Below are positions 23,356 through 34,873 of a stretch of 64,000 bases of DNA, piece by piece. This DNA comes from Zygaena filipendulae (lineage: Eukaryota > Arthropoda > Insecta > Lepidoptera > Zygaenidae). The DNA is taken from the NCBI GenBank assembly GCA_907165275.2, contig OU015663.1, positions 74,501-138,500 of the forward strand, read 5' to 3'. The notes under the pieces were generated by a model. The model was not told the origin of the DNA, ran no database searches, and saw only the letters and a list, made by a program, of their open reading frames with translations. Every line of letters starts with the position of its first letter. Position 1 is the stretch's first letter. The position numbers were made by a program, and so were the translations under genes.

Positions 23356-24046
23356 TGACGTCCATTTCTGCTAAAATCCCGCCAAAAGTCTCTCAGAGTC
23401 AAAGACAAAGAGATTAACATACAACAGCGATACATAGGTACTTAGTGGAGGTTATCCGTATGTTTCTAATACGTTGTTTTAGTGTTAGAAGTTTTATAGG
23501 TTTCTATAGACAATTAAGGTTGAAGCACGAATGAACCTTGTCCTCTGTCGTGCCAAGCCAAGGGGAAACCGCGCCAGGCTGTGTATAGAAGTGTAATACT
23601 CACCTACCTCTGGGACGCGAAACAAAAGGAGATAAACAATGAGCGAGGCTGCTCGACTACAGGTACCTACCTTTCTACTTGGACGATACACTTGTCGTAC
23701 AAGTACAACGATGCTATGTCTTTACTAGACATTTACAGTTCGTATTCTAATTTCACAATTTGTTTTTTTTTTTAACTCAACGGTGAATTATGAAAAAAAA
23801 TAAAAATAAATAAGGATATAGGTCCTTACTTAGATCTCCAGATTTCTTCCCTACAATATACTATTGAAATTGACACCGAAACCAACTGCCACAGATTTCG
23901 ATTGGTATACACTATCTATAGGTACCTACACAAATTCGCATGTTTTTTTTAAGAAACTGTACAGTGTACAAAGACGTTTTGCGTCAGTGATTGGTTACCA
24001 TGGTACTAGTATAGTATCTGTCTGTGCCATGGTTATTTATTAGTTA
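23356..24046. other. Unassigned non-coding DNA
   Basis: Contains a TAGGTACCTA palindrome at 23919-23928. Nothing else recognised. Confidence 0.4.
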
Positions 24047-24372
24047 CTAGCTGTGCCCCGCGGTTTCACCCGCGTGAAACGTTTTTATATAACAACATTT
24101 TTTCCCGACATCCGATTTAAATGAAACAAGCCTATAATATAGCCTTAGCTTGCCTGGAGCTACATATTAGCTCCAGGCTAAGCTTAATCTACTTGTGAAA
24201 ACCGCATGACAATCCGTTCAGTAGATTCGGAGATTATCGCGAACAGACAGACAGAATTTGAAAAACTTTTTTTTTGTGGTTGGTTACTCTTCTTTTATCG
24301 CATCTTGTCAATTTTTGTTGAAAATATTCAATGTACAGAATCGCGGATTCTACTCGTTTATTATAGTATAGA
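24047..24372 (-). mobile_element. Helitron of the TCTATACTATAATAAA subfamily, intact, 326 bp
   Basis: On the minus strand it starts TCTATACTATAATAAACGAG and ends GAAACCGCGGGGCACAGCTAG, flanked by A and T. An internal hairpin, GCCTGGAGCTA/TAGCTCCAGGC, sits at about 24153-24180. Closely related copies lie at 31450-31701 and 56471-56760. The 3' terminus matches the short Lep1-like copies, while the 5' two-thirds is unrelated to them, so the subfamilies share only a 3' module. Confidence 0.85.
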
Positions 24373-24744
24373 TAGATACACACAAATATATGTATGACGT
24401 TGATGTAGATTTTTTAATATAAAATAAAAAGCGACATTAACCTATGAAGCTTGAAAAGCTATGAAGTTTTTTGTTAATGAATCCTAGATACAATTCTGTC
24501 AATCTATTGCAGACCACTTTAGATAAAGAGCGAAGCGCCATATCGCCGAATCGGCCGTTGCCGCGTTGGTCGGGTCGCTGTATCCTATCCGATCTTATTA
24601 CGCCATTCTAGATAACGATTTGAATTTGATGTTATTAGAATATCAATAGATGGAAATTGAGAACGGTGACAAGGCTGGAGGAACACGTGTGTTCAGTACC
24701 TAGTGGGTACATACTTAGTGGGTAGTCAACTAGTCAACTATGTA

Positions 24745-24943
24745 TCCTACTAATATTATAAATGTGAAAGTGTGGATGTTTGGATGTTTGTTATTCAATC
24801 GCGCAAAAACGGCTGAACGGATTTGGATGAAATTTGGCATGCACGTTGTCAGGGGTAGAGAGAAGGACATAGGGTACTTTTTATCCCGGAATTCCCGCGA
24901 GAACTCCGAAATTACTGCAGGTGAAACCGCGGGGCACTGCTAG
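24745..24943 (+). mobile_element. Non-autonomous Helitron, intact, 199 bp
   Basis: TCCTACTAATATTATAAATG start after A; GGGGCACTGCTAG end before T. The interior carries GGCTGAACGGATTTGGATGA, GCACGTTGTCAGGGGTAG and TTTTTATCCCGGAATTCCCG. It is a clean reference copy for the main subfamily. Confidence 0.9.
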
Positions 24944-25610
24944 TAAGTATATAAAGGGGTTATACAGACCGAAGCTCCGAAGAAACCGAGGCAACCTCCC
25001 AGTTTACTCGTATTGTCAAAAGAATTATCACCTTGGTTTGATTAAATCATAACCATTCTGTAAGTATGAAGATAAACTGATATTGTATTCAATGCCATTC
25101 AGAATATTATGAAAGTCGCTTCTAATATTACTTAATGTATCGCTTTATTGCTTCATAAAGTGGATCTTGAATTACAGTCTTGAATGGCTTTGCGCAGCAT
25201 TTACGACGCACAATGAAGCGCGCCATGATATTATGTGCACCTACTTGTAGAGTGAACAACTGAACACGTCTATGGCGGTACTCGTTTGGATGCGGACTCG
25301 GGAGTGAACGCGTCTAGTCTGTGGCAGGCAGACGTGTACTCCATTATCAACAAATAGTTGCGATGCTCTGCGTGTACGGCTGCGGCTGTGCGATCCAATG
25401 CGACCCGGCACTCGGGGGATCTATTCCCAATGGTTCTCGTGTGCTTTTTAATTATTTCTTTAAACTCCCTAAGTATTTAGCGAAATTGCAGTATTCCTCG
25501 GTAACTTAATGATGTACTGTTATATTACTTAGGTCTATTAAGAGCACGTGTTTACTTTGACCTAAACATGGCAAATTAGCTCATAAAAGTACCTATCATG
25601 TCAAGTTCAT
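24944..25610. other. Unassigned non-coding DNA
   Basis: Nothing recognised. Confidence 0.4.
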
Positions 25611-25710
25611 TTTTCACCCGCGTTTATTTCGGAATTCCCGCGGGAAGTCCCGGATAAGAAGTACCCTATGTCTTTAATGTACCTCTGACAACGTGTATGC
25701 TTAATTTCGT
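25611..25710 (-). mobile_element. Helitron fragment
   Basis: Reversed family motifs TTTCACCCGCG, GGAATTCCCGCGGGAAGTCC, AAGTACCCTATGTC and CTGACAACGTGTATGC. Truncated at both ends, and abutted by the retroelement tail to the right. Confidence 0.65.
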
Positions 25711-25727
25711 CGACGTCGACGTCAAAA

Positions 25728-25782
25728 AGAGCCACATTATGGGCCAAATTTGAATAAATTATATGACTTTGACTTTGACTTC
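25728..25782 (+). mobile_element. Retroelement 3' end with (TGACTT)n tail
   Basis: GCCAAATTTGAATAAATTATATGACTTTGAC: an AATAAA-containing 3' end followed by a hexamer (GACTTT) tail at 25764-25782, a different tail type from the pentamer-tailed copies. Confidence 0.55.
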
Positions 25783-27540
25783 GTGATGATCAGTTGAGTA
25801 GGCGGGAAAAGGTGCGAGAAATAAAGGGCTAGCTGCTTTCGTTTTTATAATATTAGTATGTACCTAGTTTTTGTAGCGAAGAGAATCCAAAGTAATGGAT
25901 AAACAACATTTGTATACGTATAAGGTACAGACATTAAAACAGAATTGGAAATAGCCCCTATTAGACCTTAAACGATGTAAGTCAGTTCTATGGTTGTAGG
26001 TAAGTACTACGATGTATATTTGAAATAGGTCTTTTTCGCAGTGGGAGTGGGAGTGGTAATCAAGCCAATACCACGCCTGCTGGGTTTCGCCGCGTGCACC
26101 ACAAGTCACAATACTACAACACCACTGTCATCGAAGAACACACGGCTATAACTAATTCACTTCGACATGTTTAATGTACGTCATAAACTTTCAGATAAAG
26201 TTGACTCGACATCAATATAATAATTAATTGTACAAGCCCCCAGCCCTCGTGAACTTATCTAATATGTACCAGCCGTGTAGAGAATGCTGAGCAAACAGAT
26301 TTGCATATTCGAAGACGGCAAACAATTTAAAGTCGGTAATTTAATACGGAACCCGCGTGGGCGGGAGCGTCGCGTCGTCGGAGAATAATTAAAAAGAAAC
26401 ACAAGGGACCGTTCGAATACCTCATCTATAAGGCGTTAGCCGTTTTGGAGAATATTAAATCGATGTATAGAGTCGGCAGTCGGCAGTCGGCAGTGGGCAC
26501 GTAGCGCGGCCCGCGGATGTATGGAGAGACAGCCCGGGGCGACTTAATTCCAGCGTGTCTGTCGCATACCTCGCGCGCCCGGCGCCGCTCGCTGCGAGCC
26601 ACAACCGTCGCTATGCCAACACGATACGGTCGAATGTCACTCGACGACGCAGTTTAGAGATCTCCTAAGTAGATCAAGGTAAAATAAGTCGCAAACCTTG
26701 CACAAAAAGGTTGACGTTACCCTAATGGCACGGTCGTAGCGATTGTGAATTGCGGAGGCAGCGGGTCCCGCATAGGTCTCGGAGAGCTCGGCTCGCATTG
26801 CTGGGACTTCTGTGCGCCCCCACCGGCCCCACCACACCTCACCCCGCATCCCCTCCGCTCCGGCACGTCTCCGGAGTTTTAATAACTTCGTCAGCGCTGA
26901 CAACGGGCACGGGGCAACTGCCGCCCAACAGCAGATCTCTGGCGACGAGTAAAGGGCGAAGTTCTGACGCCGACTCGCTAACTTTAATCTCTTGGCAATA
27001 AACGATGAGGACATCGACGGATGTTTTATTTACATCACCCGGAGTTAAACCCGGGCACTAATTGGTAATGTTCCATCGCTCTCGATGGAGTTACATAATT
27101 TCAAATCGATAGATTAAATAGTTAGGTATAATTGAGTGTATCAACTCGTAGGTTATAGGTACTTAACGAGAATCGTCTAAAGTTCAACGGTTCGTTTCCA
27201 CGAACTCAATGGTTTTATCACCGCTTCTGGCAATATTTAGTTTCCACTTGCGTTCGGTGTAAATACTTAATTTTAAATCTAATTTTTAACCAGCGCAATC
27301 AGCATAATGCTTTATCAGTTTTACGTAGACCAAGAGTCATGTGAAGGCTCACTCCCCATGGCCGTCATGACTCATGATGTACACAGTATATGGGATGAAA
27401 GTTACATAATATATAGAGACCGCGCATACGTCCGCAGCTCGACAGTTGCTTCCAGTCATAGTCACGTCGCCATAATTATTGTCTACTTCATTATTATTGT
27501 TAACCCATTTTATTTATTTATAGTCGTAACGAATAAACTT
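25783..27540. other. Unassigned DNA with GC-rich islands
   Basis: A GTCGGCA triplication lies at 26471-26495. A GC-rich island at 26490-26600 and another at 26800-26890 produce overlapping open frames on both strands without recognisable domains. Confidence 0.4.
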
Positions 27541-27922
27541 CATTTCATTTCATTTCATTTCATTTCATTTCATTTCATTTCATTTCATTTCATTTCATTT
27601 CATTTCATTTCATTTCATTTCATTTCATTTCATTTCATTTCATTTCATTTCATTTCATTTCATTTCATTTCATTTCATTTCATTTCATTTCATTTCATTT
27701 CATTTCATTTCATTTCATTTCATTTCATTTCATTTCATTTCATTTCATTTCATTTCATTTCATTTCATTTCATTTCATTTCATTTCATTTCATTTCATTT
27801 CATTTCATTTCATTTCATTTCATTTCATTTCATTTCATTTCATTTCATTTCATTTCATTTCATTTCATTTCATTTCATTTCATTTCATTTCATTTCATTT
27901 CATTTCATTTCATTTCATTTCA
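27541..27922 (+). repeat. Perfect (CATTT)n microsatellite, about 76 copies
   Basis: CATTT repeats without a visible interruption for about 380 bp. It is preceded by GAATAAACTT, so it probably arose from the pentamer tail of a retroelement like those at 1.2 and 47.4 kb. The 227-codon frame across it encodes an endless HFISF repeat and is an artefact: the forward repeat contains no stop, while the reverse strand reads TGA. Confidence 0.98.
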
Positions 27923-28184
27923 ATTATCTATTCTTGATTCAGCTGTTATCTCCGTGGTTTCACCTCCGTCAATTGCCAAATTCTCTCTAGAACTCCTTTT
28001 ATCGAGAGACTAAGCTATTTCATGACCTAATTTACTCGTAATAACGCGCATGAATTTCCGATTTCTTTTGAAGAATTTAAACACGTTCATATGTATTATC
28101 TTCATTTTAAAAAAGAATGTAATAAAGTCTTACAATTTAATATTATTATGACACGGATCCGATCTGGGCCCGAATTCACTAAGA
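27923..28184. other. Unassigned non-coding DNA
   Basis: Nothing recognised. Confidence 0.4.
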
Positions 28185-28352
28185 CCAACAACATTCCTTG
28201 CCCATAACGCGCGTTCCAAAAACACATTTCTAAACGTTCTACATATCAAAATATTAGAAATTATTACTCTGTTTGCCATAAGAAACGTTGTAAATATATT
28301 TTTTTGGAGTGAATCTTCTTTGATTACGAGGGAAAGATAATTTTTGTGGCGC
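28185..28352 (+). repeat. Dispersed repeat with TTTGATTACGAGGGAAAGA, copy B
   Basis: Same order of blocks as 23188-23355. Followed at once by GGCGCGTTATCGTAACGCGCC, a perfect inverted pair that may be its terminus. Confidence 0.7.
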
Positions 28353-28583
28353 GTTATCGTAACGCGCCGTGTTATGGTCATACTCAATAAGGACTCTGAT
28401 GAGAGAACCGGAAAATGGCCATGGGAACTCTGTAATTAAATGACGCAACGCCATCGAGTATGGGATAGTTTGATTCGTCTTGACGAGGACTCTTGTCCTA
28501 ATAGATTATTACTTTTTAGTTCAAAACTATTTGAACTTCTTAATATAATATTTAGTATATGGATAACTGTCCTTATGAACATT
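28353..28583. other. Unassigned non-coding DNA
   Basis: Nothing recognised. Confidence 0.4.
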
Positions 28584-29191
28584 TAGAATAGAATAGAATA
28601 GAATAGAATAGAATATTTTTTATTGCACAACAGACACACACACACAGATTACACAGAGAGTTGACAAAATAAATATACAATATTTTTATAACTTAAAGCC
28701 TAAATTAATAAATTTGTATTGGTCGCGGTGTGCCTCTGTTGCTGCAAATGGCAGCTGACTCAGCATATGCTGAGGATGGGAACCCTCAGCGCTGGTTTTC
28801 AGTCAGCGCCAGCAGTCCCACGAGCGCCCCAAAGTGCGACGCAGGCAGCGGAGAAAATATATGACATACATGATACATAACAATACGAACAATTTAAAAG
28901 ATTGATACCATACATTACACATACAAAGGACAGAGATTAGATACTAACTGTACAATAAATATAAAATGCGATCATATGATAAAATAATTCATACATAAAC
29001 ATATACCATACACACCTCGCGTGTATAAATAAATAGATAAAAAAGTAAAAAATAAATTTAAAATATACTATACACATTATAAATACCATAACTGAATAAA
29101 ATATTTATGCAACATCAAGCCCAGGGCATATCCTCTCCAGCAGACATCCTAGATGCAACCACAAGGTTAAAATAAACAGTCAGTTAGTCCG
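28584..29191 (-). mobile_element. LINE-like retroelement 3' UTR with (TATTC)n tail
   Basis: Read on the minus strand it ends in TTTGTGCAATAAAAAATATTC and a (TATTC)n run at 28584-28615. The body contains GCGACGCAGGCAGCGG-type sequence, a CTCAGCATATGCTGAG palindrome, and a GGGAACCCTCAGCGCTG..CAGCGCC pairing near 28778-28810. It follows directly on the coding remnant at 29192-29377, so the two form one 5'-truncated element. Confidence 0.65.
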
Positions 29192-29377
29192 TCAGTTACG
29201 GCGAGAAGTTTGGACAGGTAAGGAGAGATTCTGCTGTTCAAGCAGGTATGCTTTGAGCTTACGCCCAAAAACCCACCTACTAGACGCATCGCAAATGTAG
29301 TTAAACAGACATGACCCATTGGGGGCTTGGGGTACGCAGGTAACGCAGCTATTTAAGCATACAGTGCCGAAGAGTTG
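29192..29377 (-). pseudogene. C-terminal remnant of a retroelement protein
   Basis: The minus-strand frame of about 61 codons ends at a stop at 29192-29194. It reads through CVTCVPQAPNGSCLFNYICD and ends RKLKAYLLEQQNLSL..SRRN. The basic, leucine-rich tail next to an AATAAA-bearing 3' UTR and pentamer tail resembles the end of a LINE reverse-transcriptase ORF. There is an in-frame stop upstream (29378-29380), so the copy is truncated or broken. The clade is not determined and no catalytic motif is present. Confidence 0.45.
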
Positions 29378-31449
29378 TTAAACAAACAAAAACATGACTA
29401 ATTTCAGGTGTGGGGCGAAGTGCGCAAATCTTGGGTAAGAATCAGGATCAATTAGGTGTTGCAACATGGCGGCGCGGCGCGGCCTCGCCTCGCGCGGCTT
29501 CGCGGCGACATTGCCTGGAGCCGATTACGCTAAACAGATAATGTTAGATCGCGTGTCGACGACAGTGCTGCAGTGTAGCAAGGCAGCCAGGTTGAGGCTT
29601 CCAAAGCCGCCCTGCACGACGAATACTGGAAACTCCCGCAACGGGGTGTTGAATCTGTTCTTCCCCACATTACAGTAGAACGTATCAATGCGCTAGACTC
29701 GATATACCCGAGTATTTCTAGTCAACCTATTTCGTATCTACATTACCTAGGTACTTCAATTATAACCGCATAAACTGCGGTCACACTGGTACCTATATAA
29801 CTAGTGTTACATACAATTTTACTCATAAAAGTGACGTTTCCAAGTCAAAACGTGTAGGTACTCAACTGTTCACAAAACTACTACATATATTGTGTTAAAA
29901 AAACCGACAAAAATATCGTCATTTTGTCAGGGACAAAATAATCAAAAATAGTTTGGGTTGAGAAGAAATTTCGTAAAGCGATATTATCATTTTAAAGAAA
30001 ATGTCATTTAAAACTTTAAAACTACAAATTAATCTGATCACCATGTCTGTGAGCGCCGTGGCAGCTCGCTCGCCGGCGGTCACGGACGTAGCTCCGTGGA
30101 TGCGGCGCGGGCTGCGGGCTGCGGCCTGCGGCCGACCCATCCGCTACAATCACTCGTAAGCCGGGCTCAGACCGCCTTAAGTGCATAAGTAATGGAGGCT
30201 CGCACCGACCTGTCTTATGTGTACTTAGCACTTTTCTGTATTCACTATTTTAAGCCACATTTAATGCCTACATTACGAGTCACGCTCAGAATCATTATTT
30301 ACTCGGTAGAAGTTAGTTACAAAGTTGTTTCGTGTGTTATCAACTTATTACTTTTGTATGTTTTCTCCGAAAACAGAGCGTGCGTTCAACTCTTTGATCG
30401 TATTTGTAGAGAAGATACCTACGCTACGTACACAGGAGATTTCCTATATAACATACTTAATATGACTGTAACTAGGAGCAAGTCTGTATACGACGACCTT
30501 TTGCATATTTGTGTATGTATATTTTAATAGGTACCTATTGAATATTTCTGATTTGACATAATGAACTCCTGATAAACATACTCCATTCGTAACATATACA
30601 GATTCAGAATCCTGCTGCAATAAGAACCACCTGCTCCAGAGCATTCCTCGTCGATCGCGGGCTGGTGAGAGATCCATTTCCACGTTTTTCACTGTTTCTG
30701 CTAGACTATGCGCGAATTTTGACACAAGTGGCACCTTTATAATGAGGTTGACACTTGACAGGCGTTCTAAATGCGTTTTTAAACAGTAGGTAGAGTGTCC
30801 GAAGTCATAAAATAAAGAAGAAGAAGTTTAGGGCGACCAATCGAATCACCTACAATCAATGGCATTCTATGTATTGGATACAATCTTTAAGAGCTACGCC
30901 AAGCCAGAGATGTTGCACCGAGTTTCTAGAGATTTGTTCAAAGATTAATCAGATGAATGATAAATCCCGTATATCCTGTTATGTATATATTATATCTCTG
31001 GGGGGATTCTGAATAGGAGATAGTATCTAGGTAAATACACGTAAGTACATTTAAAAAAAAAAAAAAAACTCCTCTATAAACTACAATTATTAAGTACCTA
31101 CTGTGATTCACAGAATTACATACAAATAGCTTCGATGGCTAATCAATGTCGCTACAATGGAAAAGGGAGTGCTGTTGTTTGTTGCACAAACAATTCCACC
31201 GCGAATCGAACCAGTTTGAACTCTGAGTGTACGGAATAAGGGCTAGTGTTGCGCGAGCTCGTGGTATGTAGGAATGGAACGAGGCTCATCATTCAATTGA
31301 CTTTTATTAATAGAGCCGGCATCGCTTGCGGGCCGCTTTGATTTGTGTGTCACCAAGGAATGGTACCTCGGTCGCCGCTCGGCGCAGTGTTCACTGTTCA
31401 GTCGGGAAACAACAGCTGTCTAAAAGAACTGTATGATATTTTATTATAA
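29378..31449. other. Unassigned non-coding DNA
   Basis: GC-rich pockets at 29465-29510 and 30050-30130, a TAGGTACCTA palindrome at 30538-30547, an AATAAAGAAGAAGAAG tail-like run at 30811, and a run of about 17 A at 31052. No gene supported. Confidence 0.4.
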
Positions 31450-31701
31450 TCTATACTATAATAAAAGAGTACAATCCGCGATTCTGTACATTGAATATTT
31501 TTAACCTCAGAAAAAGGATTTTTTTAAATCTTTTCTCTCTTATCTCTGAATGAACTGAACGGATTGTCATGCGGTTTTCACAAGTAGATTAAGCTTAGCC
31601 GAGAGCTACGTATAGGCTTTGTTTCATTGAAATCGGATGTCGGGAAAAAAAGTTGTGGTATAAAAACCTTTCACGCGGGTGAAACCGCGGGACACAGCTA
31701 A
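31450..31701 (+). mobile_element. Helitron of the TCTATACTATAATAAA subfamily, 252 bp
   Basis: Starts TCTATACTATAATAAAAGAG after A and ends GGGACACAGCTAA before T. It carries TCACGCGGGTGAAACCGCGGG and GAAATCGGATGTCGGGAAAA as in 24047-24372. CTAA instead of CTAG still fits the Helitron CTRR rule. Confidence 0.85.
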
Positions 31702-31732
31702 TAAATAAATAAAAGCATTAAAATATGATTAA

Positions 31733-31935
31733 CTAGCTCTCACCCACGATTTCACTCCCTCGGGAACGGTTTGTTCCGGGATAAAAGTATCCTATGTTAC
31801 TCAGGTCATAGGTGCTACGTTACCGTAGCTTCGTAATCGTATCTCTGAGAAAAAGTCTTGAATGTGTTGAGTATTTCCAGGTATTTTCATACATATAAAG
31901 ACAAACTCTCCTTTTTATGATATTTGTATCATAGA
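31733..31935 (-). mobile_element. Diverged Helitron
   Basis: Plus-strand CTAGCTCTCACCCACGATTTC is a worn 3' terminus. GGGATAAAAGTATCCTATGTTACTC and GTAGCTTCGTAATC follow, similar to the GTAGCTTCC subfamily at 56079. The 5' end is approximate. Confidence 0.55.
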
Positions 31936-32041
31936 CTAGCTGGTGCCAGAAGCTTGGTGTTCGGACTGCCTTGCGCAATTTTCGTGCTCTACGTTTCAGC
32001 TAACAGTTATGTCTTTAGGCTTTCTAATAATAATAGATTAT

Positions 32042-32274
32042 GACGTATATTCTGCTTTTTTTAATTAACAAAAAACTACTAAGATAAAGTACATTAAACT
32101 TTAAAGTTAAGAGGTGGGGTTCGTGACGTCATAACCACGTATTTAAAGGTGTATTAGCGCGTCACGCGACATCGTCGTTCTATTTGTTGATCAAGAAAAA
32201 AAAGAAAAAATACGTGTCCGATATTATTTATTAATTTACATAACGGACTTAAAACAAAATTTAAGCAACTGCCT
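32042..32274 (-). mobile_element. TGACGTCA MITE family, decayed copy 3
   Basis: Reversed relative to copy 1: AGAAAAAATACGTGTCCGATATT, AACGGACTTAAAA and CTTTAAAGTTAAGAGG correspond to its inner blocks. TGACGTCA survives at 32124-32131. The outer inverted repeats are eroded. Confidence 0.6.
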
Positions 32275-32988
32275 AGCCTATTATGCTGATGAACAAACTA
32301 ACAACGAGGTTAATGTTTTCTGAATAAATAGGTATATAAGAATTATAAGTATTTACTTATTTGCAGCGCACACGTGTCTCGTGTCTATATGTCTGTAACG
32401 GTAAATAGCGTGTATTAAATCAAGTAGGTACCTACAATGACAGCAGACGCACAGATAGACATAATTATTGTGAATTTATAATGTTATTACTAAATTTATT
32501 TGTTTAAAATCTTTTAGTGTTAATTTTAAGCAGCTAATCATACAAAGAATAGATTATAGACTGACTTTTTAGTTTATATGATGTTTTGTATTACTTAACA
32601 CTGCAAGCTGAGTGTTTTAAAACAAAATCAGTAAAAAATGTACCGACATGTGGGTAGGTAGTTACTAGTTACCATTCAACTCACGACTCACCATTAATTT
32701 GATCGTAACCGTAACAATAAAACAGCATTGTTGTATTTTTCTCGTAAAATCTAACGTTTCAGTGTTAATAGCGCGTTCCGTTAGTGAAATAACATTTATT
32801 GGGGTTTTTATTGGGTTAAGGGTCTGTTTCACAATATATGAATAAAGTTCCATTTCTAATTCTTAATTACAAATTCTTTATTAGATCAGGTTCTATATTA
32901 TAATAAAAGATAGGTACTACATTTGAAAAAATAATTTACTTGCTTTTATAATATTTAGCATATCTTATTAGGTACCTATTTTATTATA
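32275..32988. other. Unassigned AT-rich DNA
   Basis: TAGGTACCTA palindromes at 32425-32434 and 32969-32978. Nothing else recognised. Confidence 0.4.
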
Positions 32989-33300
32989 ATGGGGATGTGG
33001 ACTACTTTTGAAAATCAAAATTCTAATTAGTCCGTCAGTTAGAAAATAAAAAAACAGTAGACACTTTTTTTGCTTTTTTAAATAAATTAAAATATACAGA
33101 GAGGGTGAGGGGCTCGTGATGTCACTAACCGCTAAAACCGCCATACAAACTGTCAGAATAGTGACGTCACGCGAAATTTCAACTCAATAAATATATCGCC
33201 GTTATTTTTTGATTACGTAAAAAAAGAAAAAATACGTGTCCAATATTTTTTAATAATCTACAAGACGGACTAAAAAATAAAAATTAGTCCACATGCCCAT
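32989..33300 (-). mobile_element. TGACGTCA MITE family, complete copy 4
   Basis: Ends ATGGGGATGTGGACTACTTT and AGTCCACATGCCCAT, the reverse of copy 1 at 3839-4166. TATTATA flanks both sides directly (32982-32988 and 33301-33307), a plausible 7-bp target-site duplication. TGACGTCA is intact at 33162-33169; the second site has mutated to TGATGTCA near 33117. Confidence 0.8.
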
Positions 33301-34384
33301 TATTATAGGTATAGTCGCTGCTTAATGTCGTGAGTGTCTACACTTTACACTCACAACCTGATGCTGAGTCAACGTCCACTTTGGGCATGGAGTTTGTTAA
33401 TCTTTAGTTTTGTTCATTTGTGTTTCTCTGTATGTTCATTATTATTGTGCGTTTCATTTTTCCCAAATAAACGTATCTTTCTTTCTATTCGTTGATGTGC
33501 TCTTTTGTCTATGATCGAGTGCGACTCGCGAGCCATAGACAGCCCGGCCGCAGGTGGCGCGGGCGCTCTATTATTAGCGGAATAAAACTAATTGATGGGT
33601 GTCTATTATCCCCTGGTTCTTCATTTGGAAACATAAAATGGGTTTTTTACACACACCAACTATTTTCAACCGGCAATTTGGTGGTTTATAATTATCGGCA
33701 ATCACGGTTTTTAATGAAGTAGCTTACTTACATTGTTATTTAAATGAAACAACCAATCTACTTTGTATTTAAAAAAAACAGCTGTTTATCTGTTCACTGA
33801 GACATGCATCACGCCAAACTTCTGGACAGAGCACTGGAGAGATAATGACATCTCAAGGGAAATAAACTTAGATTAAAACATAAATTGAATCTAAGGAAAT
33901 ATGTGAACTTGTTTGTAGGTAAAAAAGTTTGCTTTTGATTGTAACGTTGCCTAGATAGCTGACAAAGCTATAAGTAGTCGAAGATTGTCAACTTGGCTAA
34001 GGGGGCTAAATCTATGGATATGGAACAAAACGAAAAAGGTTCAACTCTAAATGATCTTTGATTTCTGCCAACCTCTCAGGGAAATAAAAATCTCAATTTC
34101 AAATTCGTTATGTATTGAAAGATGTCGCTTGGGAAACTTTAGGTGTTAGATAAAAAAGCAATACGGTGTTAGCACAGAATACACATTATTATATAAGTAC
34201 CTATATCACTTTGATACTATACTACTGATAGGTAGGTCTTTCAGGTAGAGCCACCCCCCACCGGGGATAGGTAGTCCCGAAGCGCGTCATCCCGCAAATT
34301 GCTCCTGGAAAACATCAAAGGTGAACCAAAAGCAAGTTTCACTTGCAAATACATGTTACACAGTAGGTACATATATCTTATCTA
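33301..34384. other. Unassigned DNA with one MITE-end fragment
   Basis: GATTGTCAACTTGGCTAAGGGG at about 33983-34005 matches the end of the 15231-15430 MITE. The rest is unassigned. Confidence 0.45.
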
Positions 34385-34643
34385 TCTAATATATATAAAT
34401 CACGTGTCACGTTGTTTGTCCGCGATGGACTCCGAAACTACTGAACGGATTTTGATAAAATTTTGCAACCGTTTATAATATGGTCCAACTTAAAAGATAG
34501 GATGGTTTTTATCCCGGAATTCCCGTGGAAACTCCGGAATTAATGCGGGGAACTGCTTATCACCGTAAACTGCGGTACTTTTTTCCCGGAATCCCCGCGG
34601 GAACTCCGAAATTGCCGCGGATGAAATCGCGGGGGACAGCTAG
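34385..34643 (+). mobile_element. Tandem Helitron array, unit 1 (259 bp)
   Basis: Starts TCTAATATATATAAATCACG after A and ends GGGGGACAGCTAG. It contains CGCGATGGACTCCGAAACTA, GGATTTTGATAAAATTTTGC, and two versions of the CCCGG..GGAACTCC segment, so its 3' region is internally duplicated. Unit 2 follows with no spacer. Confidence 0.9.
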
Positions 34644-34873
34644 TCTAATATATATAAATCACGTGTCACGTTGTTTGTCCGCGATGGACTCCGAAACCAC
34701 TGAATGGATTTTGATAAAATTTTGTAACCATTTATAATATGGTCCAACTTAAAAGATAGGATATTTTTTATACCGGAATTCCCTCGGGAACTGAAGGACA
34801 TAGAGTACTTTTTTCCCGCAACCTCCGCGGGAACTCCGAAATTACCGCGGATGAAATCGCGGGGGACAGCTAG
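34644..34873 (+). mobile_element. Tandem Helitron array, unit 2 (230 bp)
   Basis: Begins with the same TCTAATATATATAAATCACG directly after the CTAG of unit 1 and ends GGGGGACAGCTAG. It shares unit 1's internal order, with small deletions in the duplicated 3' region. Confidence 0.9.

Noticed and set aside
25707..25724. CGTCGACGTCGACG palindrome
   Set aside because: A short self-complementary repeat at the junction of a Helitron fragment and a retroelement tail; no further structure.
27307..27990. 227-codon open frame, the longest in the window
   Set aside because: It is produced by the (CATTT)n microsatellite, which has no stop in the forward frames; the encoded HFISF repeat is not a protein domain.
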